A stretch of 33,685 bases of DNA from assembly GCA_938028625.1 (NCBI GenBank), contig CALIZB010000088.1:1-33685 (forward strand), given 5' to 3'. The position numbers and the translations under genes are program-made. The DNA comes from an uncultured Bacteroidia bacterium. Lineage in GTDB: Bacteria; Bacteroidota; Bacteroidia; JANWVE01. This document shows, piece after piece, positions 15,163-23,893 of the stretch (within the stretch, counting starts at the first letter, position 1; each line of letters opens with the position of its first letter). Below the pieces are notes generated by a model. It saw only the letters and a list, made by a program, of their open reading frames with translations, did not search any database and was not told the DNA's origin.

Positions 15163-15195
15163 CATAGTTATTCATAAGAAAAGAAAAATAGAACT

Positions 15196-15669
15196 ATGAA
15201 AAAGCACATCATCATTATTATCGGTATATTGGTTACTTTCGTGGGTGTACAAGCGCAAACTGTTGCTTTGAAAATGACAAAACATGGTTATGACGGAATT
15301 ACTCCCCAAAAAGTATGGAAAGTAAGTTTTCCTGCAGAGTATGACGCTGTCAAATACGGTTCAGAATTAGAAATGGCACGCCGTGACGGCAACTTGTATA
15401 TGGTAGAAAATGCCAACATGGGCATATCTATTGTATTTCTTGACAATAAAGCTGTGATATTGGACTATTCTACCACAGGTACAGAATACTACTTCCGTGG
15501 TATTGCTGAATATAAAAACAATGACATCAGTACAGAAAACGTAGACCTCTGCGATAATGGTAAAAATCCAGATTGTGAACAAAGAACAAAAGATATTCAA
15601 AACTATATCCAAAACGCTTATAAGTATTATACAAAAGAAATTGAAGCCCATAAATTAGCACAAAAATAA
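15196..15669 (+). CDS. Small secreted protein of unknown function
   Basis: I do not recognise a family. The 157-residue protein has a clear signal peptide (KKHIIIIIGILVTFVGVQAQ, cleavage probably before QTVAL), so the mature part of about 137 residues is periplasmic or exported. That part looks like a beta-rich domain (WKVSFPAEYDAVKYG, GISIVFLDNKAVILDY, TEYYFRGIAEYK) followed by a charged helical tail from about residue 125. Two cysteines (in VDLCDNG and NPDCEQR) could form a short disulfide loop. There is no lipobox and no T9SS sorting tail. A good promoter, a 33-nt leader and a strong terminator frame the gene, which suggests a monocistronic, well-expressed transcript. Confidence 0.75.
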   Translation: MKKHIIIIIGILVTFVGVQAQTVALKMTKHGYDGITPQKVWKVSFPAEYDAVKYGSELEMARRDGNLYMVENANMGISIVFLDNKAVILDYSTTGTEYYFRGIAEYKNNDISTENVDLCDNGKNPDCEQRTKDIQNYIQNAYKYYTKEIEAHKLAQK

Positions 15670-15707
15670 TTCCTAAATTCTGGTAAAAAATACATAAGTG
15701 GTTACTT

Positions 15708-15735
15708 ACCTGCTCATTTACTGAGCAGGTTTTTT
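15708..15735 (+). terminator. Strong rho-independent terminator
   Basis: Perfect 9-bp stem ACCTGCTCA/TGAGCAGGT with a 5-nt loop, running straight into a T run (15730-15735). It ends the transcript of the small secreted protein gene, 38 bp after its stop. Confidence 0.9.
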
Positions 15736-15788
15736 ATTTAATACCGTTTTTTCTTGTTTTTTTCACAAAAACATTATACTTTTACTGT

Positions 15789-18212
15789 ATGAAGCAGATT
15801 GTAAGTATTTTCTTACTTTTGATAAGTACCTATATTGTAATAGGACAGATTTCTCAGACAGATTGTCAGACAAAAAAACAAACCATATTAAAAGATGTAT
15901 TGCGCACCACTAGCAGTTCTTACAAACTTTCAGATACATTAGATGTACTCAAATACACCATTAGTCTAAACTTTGACAGTCTTTCGCTTCCAACCGTAGC
16001 CGCAAAAACTATTCGCGGTAACACAATTATCAAAGTTAAACCTAAAATCAACGGTATAAATAAAGTTACACTTATGTTACTTAAACTCACAGTTGACTCT
16101 GTCAAAGTAAATAACATTCTAGCAAGCTATGTATATAATGACACGCTTATACGTGTTAACACTACTACCTTAACTACTAATGATACGCTTGATATACAAG
16201 TTTTCTATAAAGGTAAACCCAAACAAGACCCTAAATTTGGTGGTTTTTATTATCAAAGTCCCTATATGTACAACATAGGGGTAGGCTTTAAGGCTAATCC
16301 CCATAGTTTTGGTAGAGTTTGGTTTCCTTGTGTAGATGAATTTACCGATAGAGCCTATTTTGAATTTTTTATTACCACTATTCCAACGCATAAAGCGTTT
16401 TGTAATGGACTTTTACAAAGTGTAAATACAAATTCAAACGGTACAAAAACATGGCATTGGAAACTTAACCAAACTATTCCTGCTTATCTTGCGGCTGTTG
16501 CCGTAGCGGATTATGCTACTTTAAATCGTGTTTCACAAGGTATTCCTGTACAGCTTGGTGCAAGACCTTCGGATACCACTGCTGTAAAAAATATGTTTAT
16601 TCGCTTGGATACTGCTGTAAAGTATGATATTCAACGGTGGGGACCTCATGTATGGGATAAAATAGGATTTATTTTTGTGCCATTTACAGGGGGAGCAATG
16701 GAACATGCTACGTCTATTCACATGAGCAGTCTGGCTATTGGCACAGCTTACGAATTTTTATATGCTCATGAACTTGCCCACCATTGGTTTGGAGATTATG
16801 TAACTTGTCAAACCGAAGGCGATATGTGGCTTAATGAAGGTTGGGCGGCATATAATGAAGCTATGTTTATGGAAGTAGCTTATGACACTATAAAATACAA
16901 AGATTATGTACGTACTAATCACAGAGAAGTACTTCAACTTACTCATACTCCGCTAAAAGACTCTGGATATTATGCACTTTCAGGCGTACCGCACAGTCTT
17001 ACTTATGGTTCTACCGTATATGACAAGGGGGCAGATGTTGTACATACTTTACGCTATTACATGGGAGATAATAAATTCTTTCCTGCTGTTCAGCACTATT
17101 TATCTACTTATGGATTTAATAATGCTAATTCTACACAGTTACGTGATGCACTTTCTTCACATAGTGGAATTGACCTCACAGATTTCTTTAATAATTGGGT
17201 ATTTAACCCTGGATTTCCTCATTTCTCCATAGACTCTACAAAAGTAATAGATAAAGGCGGTGGAATGTATGATGCTATTGTATATGTACGTCAGAGATTA
17301 AAAGGTGCGCCTAACTTATTTACTATGAAAGTTCCTATTTCTGCTTGTAATGGACCTCATCAGCATGTTACGCATACTTTTATTATCAATCAAGATAAAC
17401 AAGCAGTAACTATAACTAATATTCCCTTTAATCCTACTTGGTTTGCTATTGATAGATGGGAGAAAGTTTCTGATGCTATATCTGATTTTGAAGCTACTAT
17501 CAATACCACAGGCACTTTTGTTATGAAAGAAACTAATGTAACGCTTAATACGCTCAATATCGGAGATGGTACAGCACGCGTACGCATAACGCATGATTGG
17601 GTTGCACCCGAAGGAACTATTGCCCATAATAACATTCTACTCTCGGATTACCATTATTGGACGGTTTCAGGACACTTCCCTGCTAATTTTGTTACACAAG
17701 GTACTTTTCGTTATGATGGCAGTTTAAGTTCTACGGGATACATGGATAATACTTTTATTGATGGCACAGAAGACAGTTTAGTAGCTATGTATAGAAAAGA
17801 TGCCACTCAACCTTGGCGAATACTTACTAATGGAACTGTTCTGCCAGGTACTAACAAATTTGATAAACGCGGTAGTTTTAGAGTAGATACCCTCAAACCA
17901 GGAGAGTACGCATTGGGAAAAAAAACAGAACCTATATCCAGCAGTATAAACCTTACTTACGATAATATCACTGATTTATTAAAAATTTATCCTAATCCTG
18001 CAAATGAAGTGTGTAATATTGTGCTTAATAAGTCTCTTTCTCTACAAAATGCACAGTTGCAAATAATAGATGTTCAAGGTAAAGTATTTCTAAATACACT
18101 TATTGAGCAACATGAAACTCAAATCTCTACAAAAAATCTTCCGAAAGGTATGTATATCTGTAAAATTCAGGCAAATAACCAACTTTACATTGCTAAATTA
18201 TTGGTTCAGTAG
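15789..18212 (+). CDS. Secreted M1-family metallopeptidase with T9SS sorting domain
   Basis: The 807-residue protein has a signal peptide (about 1-19). An N-terminal beta-rich domain follows, and then an M1 catalytic domain. This has the zinc motif HELAHH (His327, Glu328, His331) and the third ligand Glu350 in WLNEGWAAYNE, giving the canonical HExxH-x18-E. The exopeptidase motif is GGAMEH (301-306), with His where most aminopeptidases have Asn (GAMEN). After a linker and a beta-sandwich region, the C-terminus has YPNPANEVCNIVL, QIIDVQGKV and LPKGMYICKIQ, a type A T9SS sorting domain. The enzyme should be exported and attached to, or released from, the surface by T9SS, where it would trim peptides. 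A promoter-like TATACTTTTA precedes the start. The SnoaL-like gene follows 37 bp downstream. Confidence 0.9.
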   Translation: MKQIVSIFLLLISTYIVIGQISQTDCQTKKQTILKDVLRTTSSSYKLSDTLDVLKYTISLNFDSLSLPTVAAKTIRGNTIIKVKPKINGINKVTLMLLKLTVDSVKVNNILASYVYNDTLIRVNTTTLTTNDTLDIQVFYKGKPKQDPKFGGFYYQSPYMYNIGVGFKANPHSFGRVWFPCVDEFTDRAYFEFFITTIPTHKAFCNGLLQSVNTNSNGTKTWHWKLNQTIPAYLAAVAVADYATLNRVSQGIPVQLGARPSDTTAVKNMFIRLDTAVKYDIQRWGPHVWDKIGFIFVPFTGGAMEHATSIHMSSLAIGTAYEFLYAHELAHHWFGDYVTCQTEGDMWLNEGWAAYNEAMFMEVAYDTIKYKDYVRTNHREVLQLTHTPLKDSGYYALSGVPHSLTYGSTVYDKGADVVHTLRYYMGDNKFFPAVQHYLSTYGFNNANSTQLRDALSSHSGIDLTDFFNNWVFNPGFPHFSIDSTKVIDKGGGMYDAIVYVRQRLKGAPNLFTMKVPISACNGPHQHVTHTFIINQDKQAVTITNIPFNPTWFAIDRWEKVSDAISDFEATINTTGTFVMKETNVTLNTLNIGDGTARVRITHDWVAPEGTIAHNNILLSDYHYWTVSGHFPANFVTQGTFRYDGSLSSTGYMDNTFIDGTEDSLVAMYRKDATQPWRILTNGTVLPGTNKFDKRGSFRVDTLKPGEYALGKKTEPISSSINLTYDNITDLLKIYPNPANEVCNIVLNKSLSLQNAQLQIIDVQGKVFLNTLIEQHETQISTKNLPKGMYICKIQANNQLYIAKLLVQ

Positions 18213-18249
18213 ACGTACATTCATATAAACAAAACTTTAATTTTTTATT

Positions 18250-18723
18250 ATGATATTTGAAAACACTTTACAATGGACATCTCGTTCATTATCTTTGTTT
18301 TGTATGTTATTTAGCTGGTTTGCAGGAATGTATTTAATACAAGCACAAGAATTAAAATCCAAAGACAAACAAGCCATTCTGGAAGTACTGGACAAGCAGG
18401 TAGAGTGCTGGAACAAGCAAGATATTGAGGGTTTCATGGAAGGTTACTGGAAGTCAGATTCGCTTAAATTTATTGGAAAAAGCGGTCTTACCAAAGGTTG
18501 GAAAGCAACTTTGGAAAGCTACAAAAAGAATTATCCTGACAAAAATGCTATGGGTATGCTCAAATTTGAAATTATCAATGTACAGGGTATATCTAATAAT
18601 GCGGCAGTAGTTACAGGAAAATGGATGCTCACTCGCAATATAGGTAACTTGCAAGGTGTTTTTACGCTCATTTTTGAACGTATTGACAAGCAATGGGTGA
18701 TTGTATATGACCATTCTAGTTAA
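18250..18723 (+). CDS. Secreted SnoaL-like/DUF4440 (NTF2-fold) protein
   Basis: The 157-residue protein has an N-terminal hydrophobic export signal (SLFCMLFSWFAGMYLIQAQ). The mature domain shows the DUF4440/NTF2-like pattern: AILEVLDKQVECWNKQDIEGFMEGYW, then a central KGWKATLESYKKNYPDK, and strands KFEIINVQGISNNAAVVTGKW and FTLIFERIDKQWVIVYDHSS. The D-x-x-x-F-x-x-x-Y/W arrangement after the first helix is typical. Bacteroidota encode many such secreted NTF2-fold proteins whose ligands are unknown. It lies 37 bp after the M1 peptidase and may be co-transcribed, since no consensus -7 box is seen between them. The end is convergent with the CDF transporter, 15 bp apart. Confidence 0.82.
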   Translation: MIFENTLQWTSRSLSLFCMLFSWFAGMYLIQAQELKSKDKQAILEVLDKQVECWNKQDIEGFMEGYWKSDSLKFIGKSGLTKGWKATLESYKKNYPDKNAMGMLKFEIINVQGISNNAAVVTGKWMLTRNIGNLQGVFTLIFERIDKQWVIVYDHSS

Positions 18724-18738
18724 GATGTGAAATGCTTT

Positions 18739-19719
18739 TCAAGAAATTACATTTACGTGATTTTCTTCTTTCGTTAGAGTTTCAGTATTCCATTCGTAAG
18801 CCTGCTTGAATGCTATGTTTCGTATTGGACAGTTTTCAACTGAACAAAAACTACAATGTGCGTCCGAACATGGGTCAACATGAATAAACACATCTGTACT
18901 AAAATCAGAATGTTTGTCTAAAAGTTTTTCAATGTAAGTTTGTTTTTCTTCACTTTGTTCTACCGTCCAATAGCGCGGAAAAGTAACATGACAATCAATA
19001 TGAATATGCGCCCCGTAATGAATAACTCGCAAATTATGGATATCTATCCAGTAAGGTTCTCTTTTTTCTTTAAGAGTTTTTATGATGTTCTCAATAATTT
19101 CTACATCAGCAGTATCTAATAAAGGCATTATTGCTTGTTTTACTACTTTATATCCTGACCAAAAAATATACAATGCCAGTAATATGGAAAGAATACTATC
19201 CAACAAATTAAAATGTGTAATTTCTACCACAATAAGTCCTAAAATAACTGCCATTGATGAATAAGTATCTGAAAGAACATGTTTGCCTTCTGCTATCAAT
19301 ACCAAACTTTGCTGTTTTTTACCTTGTTTAAGCAATATGTATCCTATACCTGCATTTACACATGTAGAAAGTAAAGTAAGTAGTATACCTGCGGTTATAT
19401 CATGCATTTCGCTTTGTCCCGTATAGAGCTTATAAATACTGCTGACAATAATTCCCAGTCCTGCCAACATAACTAATGCCCCCTCTAATCCTGCGGCAAA
19501 AAATTCTATTTTTCCATGTCCATAAGGGTGGTCATAGTCTTTGGGACGTGTTGCCCATTGTACACTGAACAAAGCAAATCCACTGGCTACAATGTTAATG
19601 ATACTCTCTAACGCATCAGAAAGTATCATTTGAGAATGCGTGTAAAAATAGGTGCTTATTTTGACAATAAACAGCAGAACAGCTAAACAAAAAGAAATAC
19701 GAAGCAATTTAACTTTCAT
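18739..19719 (-). CDS. Cation diffusion facilitator (CDF) family metal transporter
   Basis: The 326-residue protein has about six membrane segments in the first 210 residues and a cytoplasmic ferredoxin-like domain after that. Metal-site motifs are visible: SDALES (Asp35) in the second helix region, the HPYGHGK loop (64-70) and HVLSD (His147, Asp151) in the fifth. CDF proteins export Zn, Co, Fe, Mn or Cd by proton antiport across the inner membrane. The C-terminus carries a compact Cys cluster (Cys284, Cys289, Cys292, Cys297, in HVDPCSDAHC and FCSVENC), a likely extra metal site. The metal cannot be assigned from sequence. The start overlaps the 3' end of the RNA methyltransferase gene by 11 bp, so translation is probably coupled. 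Confidence 0.92.
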   Translation of the reverse strand: MKVKLLRISFCLAVLLFIVKISTYFYTHSQMILSDALESIINIVASGFALFSVQWATRPKDYDHPYGHGKIEFFAAGLEGALVMLAGLGIIVSSIYKLYTGQSEMHDITAGILLTLLSTCVNAGIGYILLKQGKKQQSLVLIAEGKHVLSDTYSSMAVILGLIVVEITHFNLLDSILSILLALYIFWSGYKVVKQAIMPLLDTADVEIIENIIKTLKEKREPYWIDIHNLRVIHYGAHIHIDCHVTFPRYWTVEQSEEKQTYIEKLLDKHSDFSTDVFIHVDPCSDAHCSFCSVENCPIRNIAFKQAYEWNTETLTKEENHVNVIS

Positions 19720-20182
19720 GTTTTAAGTCTTTAAGTTGTTTTTTGAGATAACGGTCATACAATACGATTGTCCCTGCCATAGCTACGTTATAGTTTCCTT
19801 TGGGTAATTGAATAATTTCGTGGCATTTTCCGAGAACCTGTTCAGGAAGTCCTGTATGTTCAGACCCCAACAGATATACACAATGAGCAAGATGTTCATA
19901 ATCTTCAATTTTTTGTGCTTTTTCGTGGATTTCAATACCTGTAAGTCGGCAGTTATACGGCAGATGTGTATAAAAGTCATCAAAATCTTTGTAGTAAAAG
20001 CAAGGAACAGATTTATAGCTTTCATATACGTCAGAAGTTTGTTTTACAAATTTTCTACCAATCATAAAAATAAAATCTACGCCGAATATCATGGCAGAGC
20101 GCCATAAAGTACCCATATTCTCATTATGTTGTGGATACAGTATGCCTATACCTGTTACTTCTTTTTTATCAAAATCTCTCAT
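19709..20182 (-). CDS. SpoU/TrmH-type (SPOUT) RNA methyltransferase
   Basis: The 157-residue protein contains only the SPOUT catalytic domain. Motif 1 is NENMGTLWRSAMIFGV, with the conserved Asn and Arg. Motif 2 is LLGSEHTGLPEQVL, where Glu108 follows the glycine-rich turn. Motif 3 is LPKGNYNVAMAGTIVLYDR, part of the trefoil knot that binds S-adenosylmethionine. Such enzymes 2'-O-methylate ribose in tRNA or rRNA. The absence of an N-terminal RNA-binding extension makes it like the short TrmL/TrmH-like proteins, but the target nucleotide cannot be deduced. A consensus -7 box lies 11 nt upstream. It leads a two-gene overlapping unit with the CDF transporter. Confidence 0.88.
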   Translation of the reverse strand: MRDFDKKEVTGIGILYPQHNENMGTLWRSAMIFGVDFIFMIGRKFVKQTSDVYESYKSVPCFYYKDFDDFYTHLPYNCRLTGIEIHEKAQKIEDYEHLAHCVYLLGSEHTGLPEQVLGKCHEIIQLPKGNYNVAMAGTIVLYDRYLKKQLKDLKHES

Positions 20183-20193
20183 CTATATTTCTG

Positions 20194-20201
20194 CAAATAT
20201 A
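20194..20201 (-). promoter_or_regulatory. -7 box (TATATTTG) for the RNA methyltransferase-CDF unit
   Basis: Perfect TAnnTTTG on the minus strand, ending 11 nt before the ATG at 20182. Confidence 0.6.
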
Positions 20202-20306
20202 GACAAAACTCAGTATTTTTGCACTACTGTTATCGCTAATCCTGTCTGTAATATTGTGTATAATACTCTGTATAAAGTTTTATTTAGAGATATTTTTACG
20301 AATTTT

Positions 20307-21743
20307 TTACTCTTTTCTCAATCCTGTTTTGGTAATGATGGTTTTTTCCTGATAGATATCGTAATCCGTGTTGATGTCCCATAGATTATGCTGTGCTATA
20401 CCGAGAACATTTTCGGCAACTTTAATACCCATTAAAATACTGTGGTCTTGGTTGTTGTATTTATATGCACCATATCTGCCAATGGCATACAGATTTTGAA
20501 TACTATTCACATATTCTTGAACAGGTTCTAAAATTTCCTTATAATTTCTGAAATAAACAGGATAAGAGCGATGTAGTTTAATAGTTTTACCTTGCTCAAT
20601 AGCTATGTTCTTTGGTACTAATCCTGTCTGATAGAGTTCATTACAAGCTAATTCTATAAGTTCTTTTTCAGATAACTGCCATAATTTATCTTCATCATAA
20701 CACCAATATTCCATACAAAGAACAGAGGTTTTTTCATTACCATACAGCGTAGGAAGCCAATTTCTAAAGTTCGTAATTCTACCTGTCTGTAATTGATTGT
20801 CGTGTATGTATATCCATTGGTCAGGAAAAAGATTATCCGAATTTACATTAAGATAAACTAGAATAGTATTTCTGTATTTCAGTTGTGCTACTTTTTTCCT
20901 GATAGGTTCAGGTAAATCAGGCAGATGAGCTACCATTAAAGACAAAGGCATGGAAGAAATAACCACATCAGCAGGGACAAAAACCTGGTCTGCGAGGCTT
21001 ATACCTTTTACCTTGTTTTCTTCGGTTTGTATCCTGTGTACGGGAGTTTTAAGATGAATTTTGGCACCCATTTTTTCGCATTTCAGGCGCATCTGTTCAT
21101 ACACGTATCCTGTACCATATTTGGGATAAGCAAATTCATCAGCGAGAGTTTTGTGTTTTTTGTTATCAATCAAACTGATAGCACTCAGAATAGCTTCTGA
21201 AAGAGAAAGTTTTTTGATGCGCTGCATAGCAAAATCAGCGTCTAATTTATCACAGGGAATACCCCATAATTTTTCAGTGTATGTTTTAAAGAATATATTA
21301 AACAGGCGTTTTCCGAATTTTTGCGTTACCCATCCTTCAAAAGTATCTTTGTCTTGTCTATTCAATCCTATTTTTTGCGGAATATAGCTTGCTACACAAC
21401 GAACTGCTTCCCATGCACCAAGATTTTTAAGTGCATTGACAGGTTTTAACGGATAATAAAAAAACTTTTTGTTGTAATAAATACGTGTAAGGCGCTTTAC
21501 CATGTCATATTCATTCTCTACTATTTCAAGCCATAGTTTATTTACTGTTTCATCATTGGAAAAAAAGCGATGTGGACCTAAATCTACTTTCTGATTCCAT
21601 AATTCCAAAGAAGTGCTCATTCCGCCCGCGTATCCGTTAGCTTCAAATACATCAATGCTTTCTATTTCTTTTCCGATATGTTTAGCTAATTGGTATGTTG
21701 CGGTCAATCCCGCAGGACCTGCCCCGATAACCACTATTTTCAT
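20307..21743 (-). CDS. FAD-dependent oxidoreductase, UDP-galactopyranose mutase/protoporphyrinogen oxidase-like
   Basis: The 478-residue flavoprotein starts with the Rossmann dinucleotide-binding motif VVIGAGPAGL (GxGxxG at 7-12) and an acidic strand end DVFEAN. AGGMSTSLE and DLGPHRFFS follow, the pattern of the amine-oxidase/UGM-like superfamily. Mid-protein it has YTEKLWGIPCDKLDADFAMQRI, characteristic of a subgroup often found in O-antigen and capsule loci. The C-terminal flavin-contact region is NLYAIGRYGAYKYNNQDHSILMGI. The reaction is not known. Haem synthesis is less likely than a sugar-related role, because the neighbours upstream on the same strand are a flippase and rmlC. A 155-bp gap separates it from the flippase. 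Confidence 0.82.
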   Translation of the reverse strand: MKIVVIGAGPAGLTATYQLAKHIGKEIESIDVFEANGYAGGMSTSLELWNQKVDLGPHRFFSNDETVNKLWLEIVENEYDMVKRLTRIYYNKKFFYYPLKPVNALKNLGAWEAVRCVASYIPQKIGLNRQDKDTFEGWVTQKFGKRLFNIFFKTYTEKLWGIPCDKLDADFAMQRIKKLSLSEAILSAISLIDNKKHKTLADEFAYPKYGTGYVYEQMRLKCEKMGAKIHLKTPVHRIQTEENKVKGISLADQVFVPADVVISSMPLSLMVAHLPDLPEPIRKKVAQLKYRNTILVYLNVNSDNLFPDQWIYIHDNQLQTGRITNFRNWLPTLYGNEKTSVLCMEYWCYDEDKLWQLSEKELIELACNELYQTGLVPKNIAIEQGKTIKLHRSYPVYFRNYKEILEPVQEYVNSIQNLYAIGRYGAYKYNNQDHSILMGIKVAENVLGIAQHNLWDINTDYDIYQEKTIITKTGLRKE

Positions 21744-21898
21744 ATAAAAAATCCTTTCTTCTTAAAATAGAGTATCTGTATATGGCAAATAGTGTAATAC
21801 AAAAAAAACAGCAACTTATAACCTTCATTTACCCCGATAAAAGTATTAACCAACATTGCAGACAAAATAAAAGAAAATAAATATATTACCGTGAATTT

Positions 21899-23332
21899 TT
21901 AGAGTTGTATTTTACTTCGCAAGAGTTTTACATTGGAATACAGCAGATATACACACACCAGCACAAAAAACAAAACTGAACCTAACCATATTGCCATATT
22001 CCAGTAAATCTGTGCATAACTTACTAATCCAAGTATAGCCATAAGGAGAGTAGGTGCAAGATACATATCTTTGACAGAATACGTGAAATGAGCATGTTTT
22101 TGAGCTATATAATAGATAACAGGGACTTGTATAGCTCTTGCCAGCACTCCCGCCCATATTGCCGCCCATAATCCTATATAAGGGATTAAAAACCAATGAA
22201 AAATAAAGCCTATGATAACAGAACCAAAAGTAAGATAAAAGAATATCTGTGTCTTACGCTGATAAAACAGCGGCATGGTATAAATTATCTGATATACCCT
22301 AAACAAAAAACCTATGCCTAACAAAGGCACATACAAAGCCGCCTTCTCGTATTCCGCCTTGGGTACAATAAGAAAAAGGTTCTGACCTACTAGTACCAAG
22401 CCCGCTATGGCTAAAACACTGATTTCCATTATCATTTTGTAATTAAAATTGAGTTCTTTAGTTTGCTGTTCATTTTTTCTTTGAGTAAACAGTTCAAATA
22501 TTTTGGGCTGTACTGCCTGACTAACAGAGACCACAAACAGTTCCACCGCAGCTGCTAAATTTACCGCAAAATTGTATATACCAAGCGCATCTTCATCAAG
22601 AAAACGCAGTATTATAGTATTGTCATTAAAAATATAAAACCAGCTTATCAAACTGTACGGCAACAAAGGCAAAGCAAAGTATAAAGAAGGTTTCAAGTAG
22701 CTTTTTTTGAGGGTTATACCATATCTTGTAATGACATAATACATCAGAAATAGGAATATTGCAATAATCACCCATAATTTGGCAAGCATTAAGTTAATAA
22801 CTGAACTATTCATGTACAACAATACTATCACTTGTCCAAATAAATTACCTAAAAATGACATTAAACTGATAAAAGTAAACGCTTTGAGATGTTGTATAAT
22901 GCGAAATACTACCAAAAAAGCAGGAATAGTAACATTGAGCAAACCTGTACTTACAGCCACAATTCCATAAGGAAAATAATCTAAGGTATCACTCTTATAG
23001 AAAAGGTCAAACAAAAAAGTACCTGTCAGCAAACCAATCAAAAACACAATCACACTTAGCAAAGTCAGAAACCAAAAAACAGAACTGAGATAGTTTTTGA
23101 TACGTACAGGGTCATGGCGGTAACTGAAATAATACCTTGCTACACTGGCATGCAGACTTAGCCCAAAAAGCGTACTGATAAGTACCTGCACTATGGTCAT
23201 ACCCTGAAATATACCAAACTGGGCTACACTTAACTTCTGCATATACAACGGTAACAGAATAAGTTGTGTAGTAGCAGGTAAAAACGATAAAAATGTATAG
23301 ACAATAGTATTTTTTAATTCTTGCTTACTCAT
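21899..23332 (-). CDS. Wzx-type polysaccharide flippase (oligosaccharide flippase family)
   Basis: The 477-residue protein consists almost entirely of hydrophobic helices, about 12-14 segments. It starts KNTIVYTFLSFLPATTQLILLPLYMQKLSVAQFGIFQG, the usual opening of the MATE/MVF-type polysaccharide exporters. The GIYNFAVNLAAAVELFVVSVSQAVQPKIFE stretch at mid-protein is also typical. It should move lipid-linked oligosaccharides across the inner membrane. Its ATG overlaps the rmlC stop by 4 bp (ATGA), so the two are translationally coupled and belong to one glycan operon. The 155 bp after its stop, before the flavoprotein gene, contain no recognisable gene. Confidence 0.85.
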   Translation of the reverse strand: MSKQELKNTIVYTFLSFLPATTQLILLPLYMQKLSVAQFGIFQGMTIVQVLISTLFGLSLHASVARYYFSYRHDPVRIKNYLSSVFWFLTLLSVIVFLIGLLTGTFLFDLFYKSDTLDYFPYGIVAVSTGLLNVTIPAFLVVFRIIQHLKAFTFISLMSFLGNLFGQVIVLLYMNSSVINLMLAKLWVIIAIFLFLMYYVITRYGITLKKSYLKPSLYFALPLLPYSLISWFYIFNDNTIILRFLDEDALGIYNFAVNLAAAVELFVVSVSQAVQPKIFELFTQRKNEQQTKELNFNYKMIMEISVLAIAGLVLVGQNLFLIVPKAEYEKAALYVPLLGIGFLFRVYQIIYTMPLFYQRKTQIFFYLTFGSVIIGFIFHWFLIPYIGLWAAIWAGVLARAIQVPVIYYIAQKHAHFTYSVKDMYLAPTLLMAILGLVSYAQIYWNMAIWLGSVLFFVLVCVYLLYSNVKLLRSKIQL

Positions 23333-23874
23333 TCAAAAGGACTGATAAAGGTATCAAAGGTAGGGAGTTTTTGGTCTTTCTCAGATACAATCGGCTGATT
23401 GACTTTCCAGTCTATATTTAAAGCAGGGTCATTCCATAAAATTCCCCCTTCAGATTCTTTGTGATATATCTGAGTACATTTGTATTGAAATATGGTATGG
23501 TCTTCTAAAACAGAAAAACCATGTGCAAATCCCTCAGGTATCCAAAGCATCAAATGATTTTGTTCAGAAAGTTCTATTCCAAAATGTTTTCCATAAGTAG
23601 GCGAACCTCTGCGTATATCTACACATACGTCATATACTCTGCCCCGCACTACCCGTACTAATTTACCCTGTGCATAAGGAGGTGACTGAAAATGTAATCC
23701 ACGTACGGTGCTTTTTTGGGACATGGATTCGTTATCCTGAATAAACTCTGCATCTATTCCTAATTTCTGAAACTTTTCTTTTTGGTAACTTTCAAAAAAA
23801 TATCCTCGTGTATCAGAAAAAATTTGAGGTTCTATTATCCATATGCCCGCAATAGGAGTAGCATGTGTTTTCAT
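23329..23874 (-). CDS. rmlC: dTDP-4-dehydrorhamnose 3,5-epimerase
   Basis: The 181-residue cupin starts at the ATG at 23874 (MKTHATPIAGIWIIEP). An in-frame ATG at 23928 would prepend a hydrophobic stretch but lies upstream of two promoter boxes, so it is rejected. Motifs: FSDTRGYFFESYQ, FIQDNESMSQKSTVRGLHFQ (catalytic His61), WIPEGFAHGF, then the QYKCT strand with the probable catalytic Tyr131. RmlC epimerises C3 and C5 of dTDP-4-keto-6-deoxyglucose in dTDP-L-rhamnose synthesis. rmlA, B and D are not in this window. The flippase follows with a 4-bp overlap. Length is normal for the family. Confidence 0.93.
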   Translation of the reverse strand: MKTHATPIAGIWIIEPQIFSDTRGYFFESYQKEKFQKLGIDAEFIQDNESMSQKSTVRGLHFQSPPYAQGKLVRVVRGRVYDVCVDIRRGSPTYGKHFGIELSEQNHLMLWIPEGFAHGFSVLEDHTIFQYKCTQIYHKESEGGILWNDPALNIDWKVNQPIVSEKDQKLPTFDTFISPFE

Positions 23875-23885
23875 AATTGAGACAA

Positions 23886-23893
23886 CAAAAGTA
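23886..23893 (-). promoter_or_regulatory. -7 box (TACTTTTG) for the rmlC operon
   Basis: Perfect TAnnTTTG on the minus strand, ending 11 nt before the ATG at 23874. A second match, TATGTTTG, lies just upstream. Confidence 0.6.

Larger units (their letters stand above)
14851..15195. other. AT-rich intergenic region with inverted repeats
   Basis: About 345 bp with no credible open frame. It holds a weak hairpin GCATAT/ATATGC (14970-14975 with 14987-14992) followed by GG and six T, a very AT-rich stretch (about 15000-15110), the inverted DnaA-box-like pair at 15109-15126, and the promoter of the next gene at 15155-15162. Candidate roles are a regulatory region for the 157-residue secreted protein or a replication-related element; neither is established. 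Confidence 0.5.
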
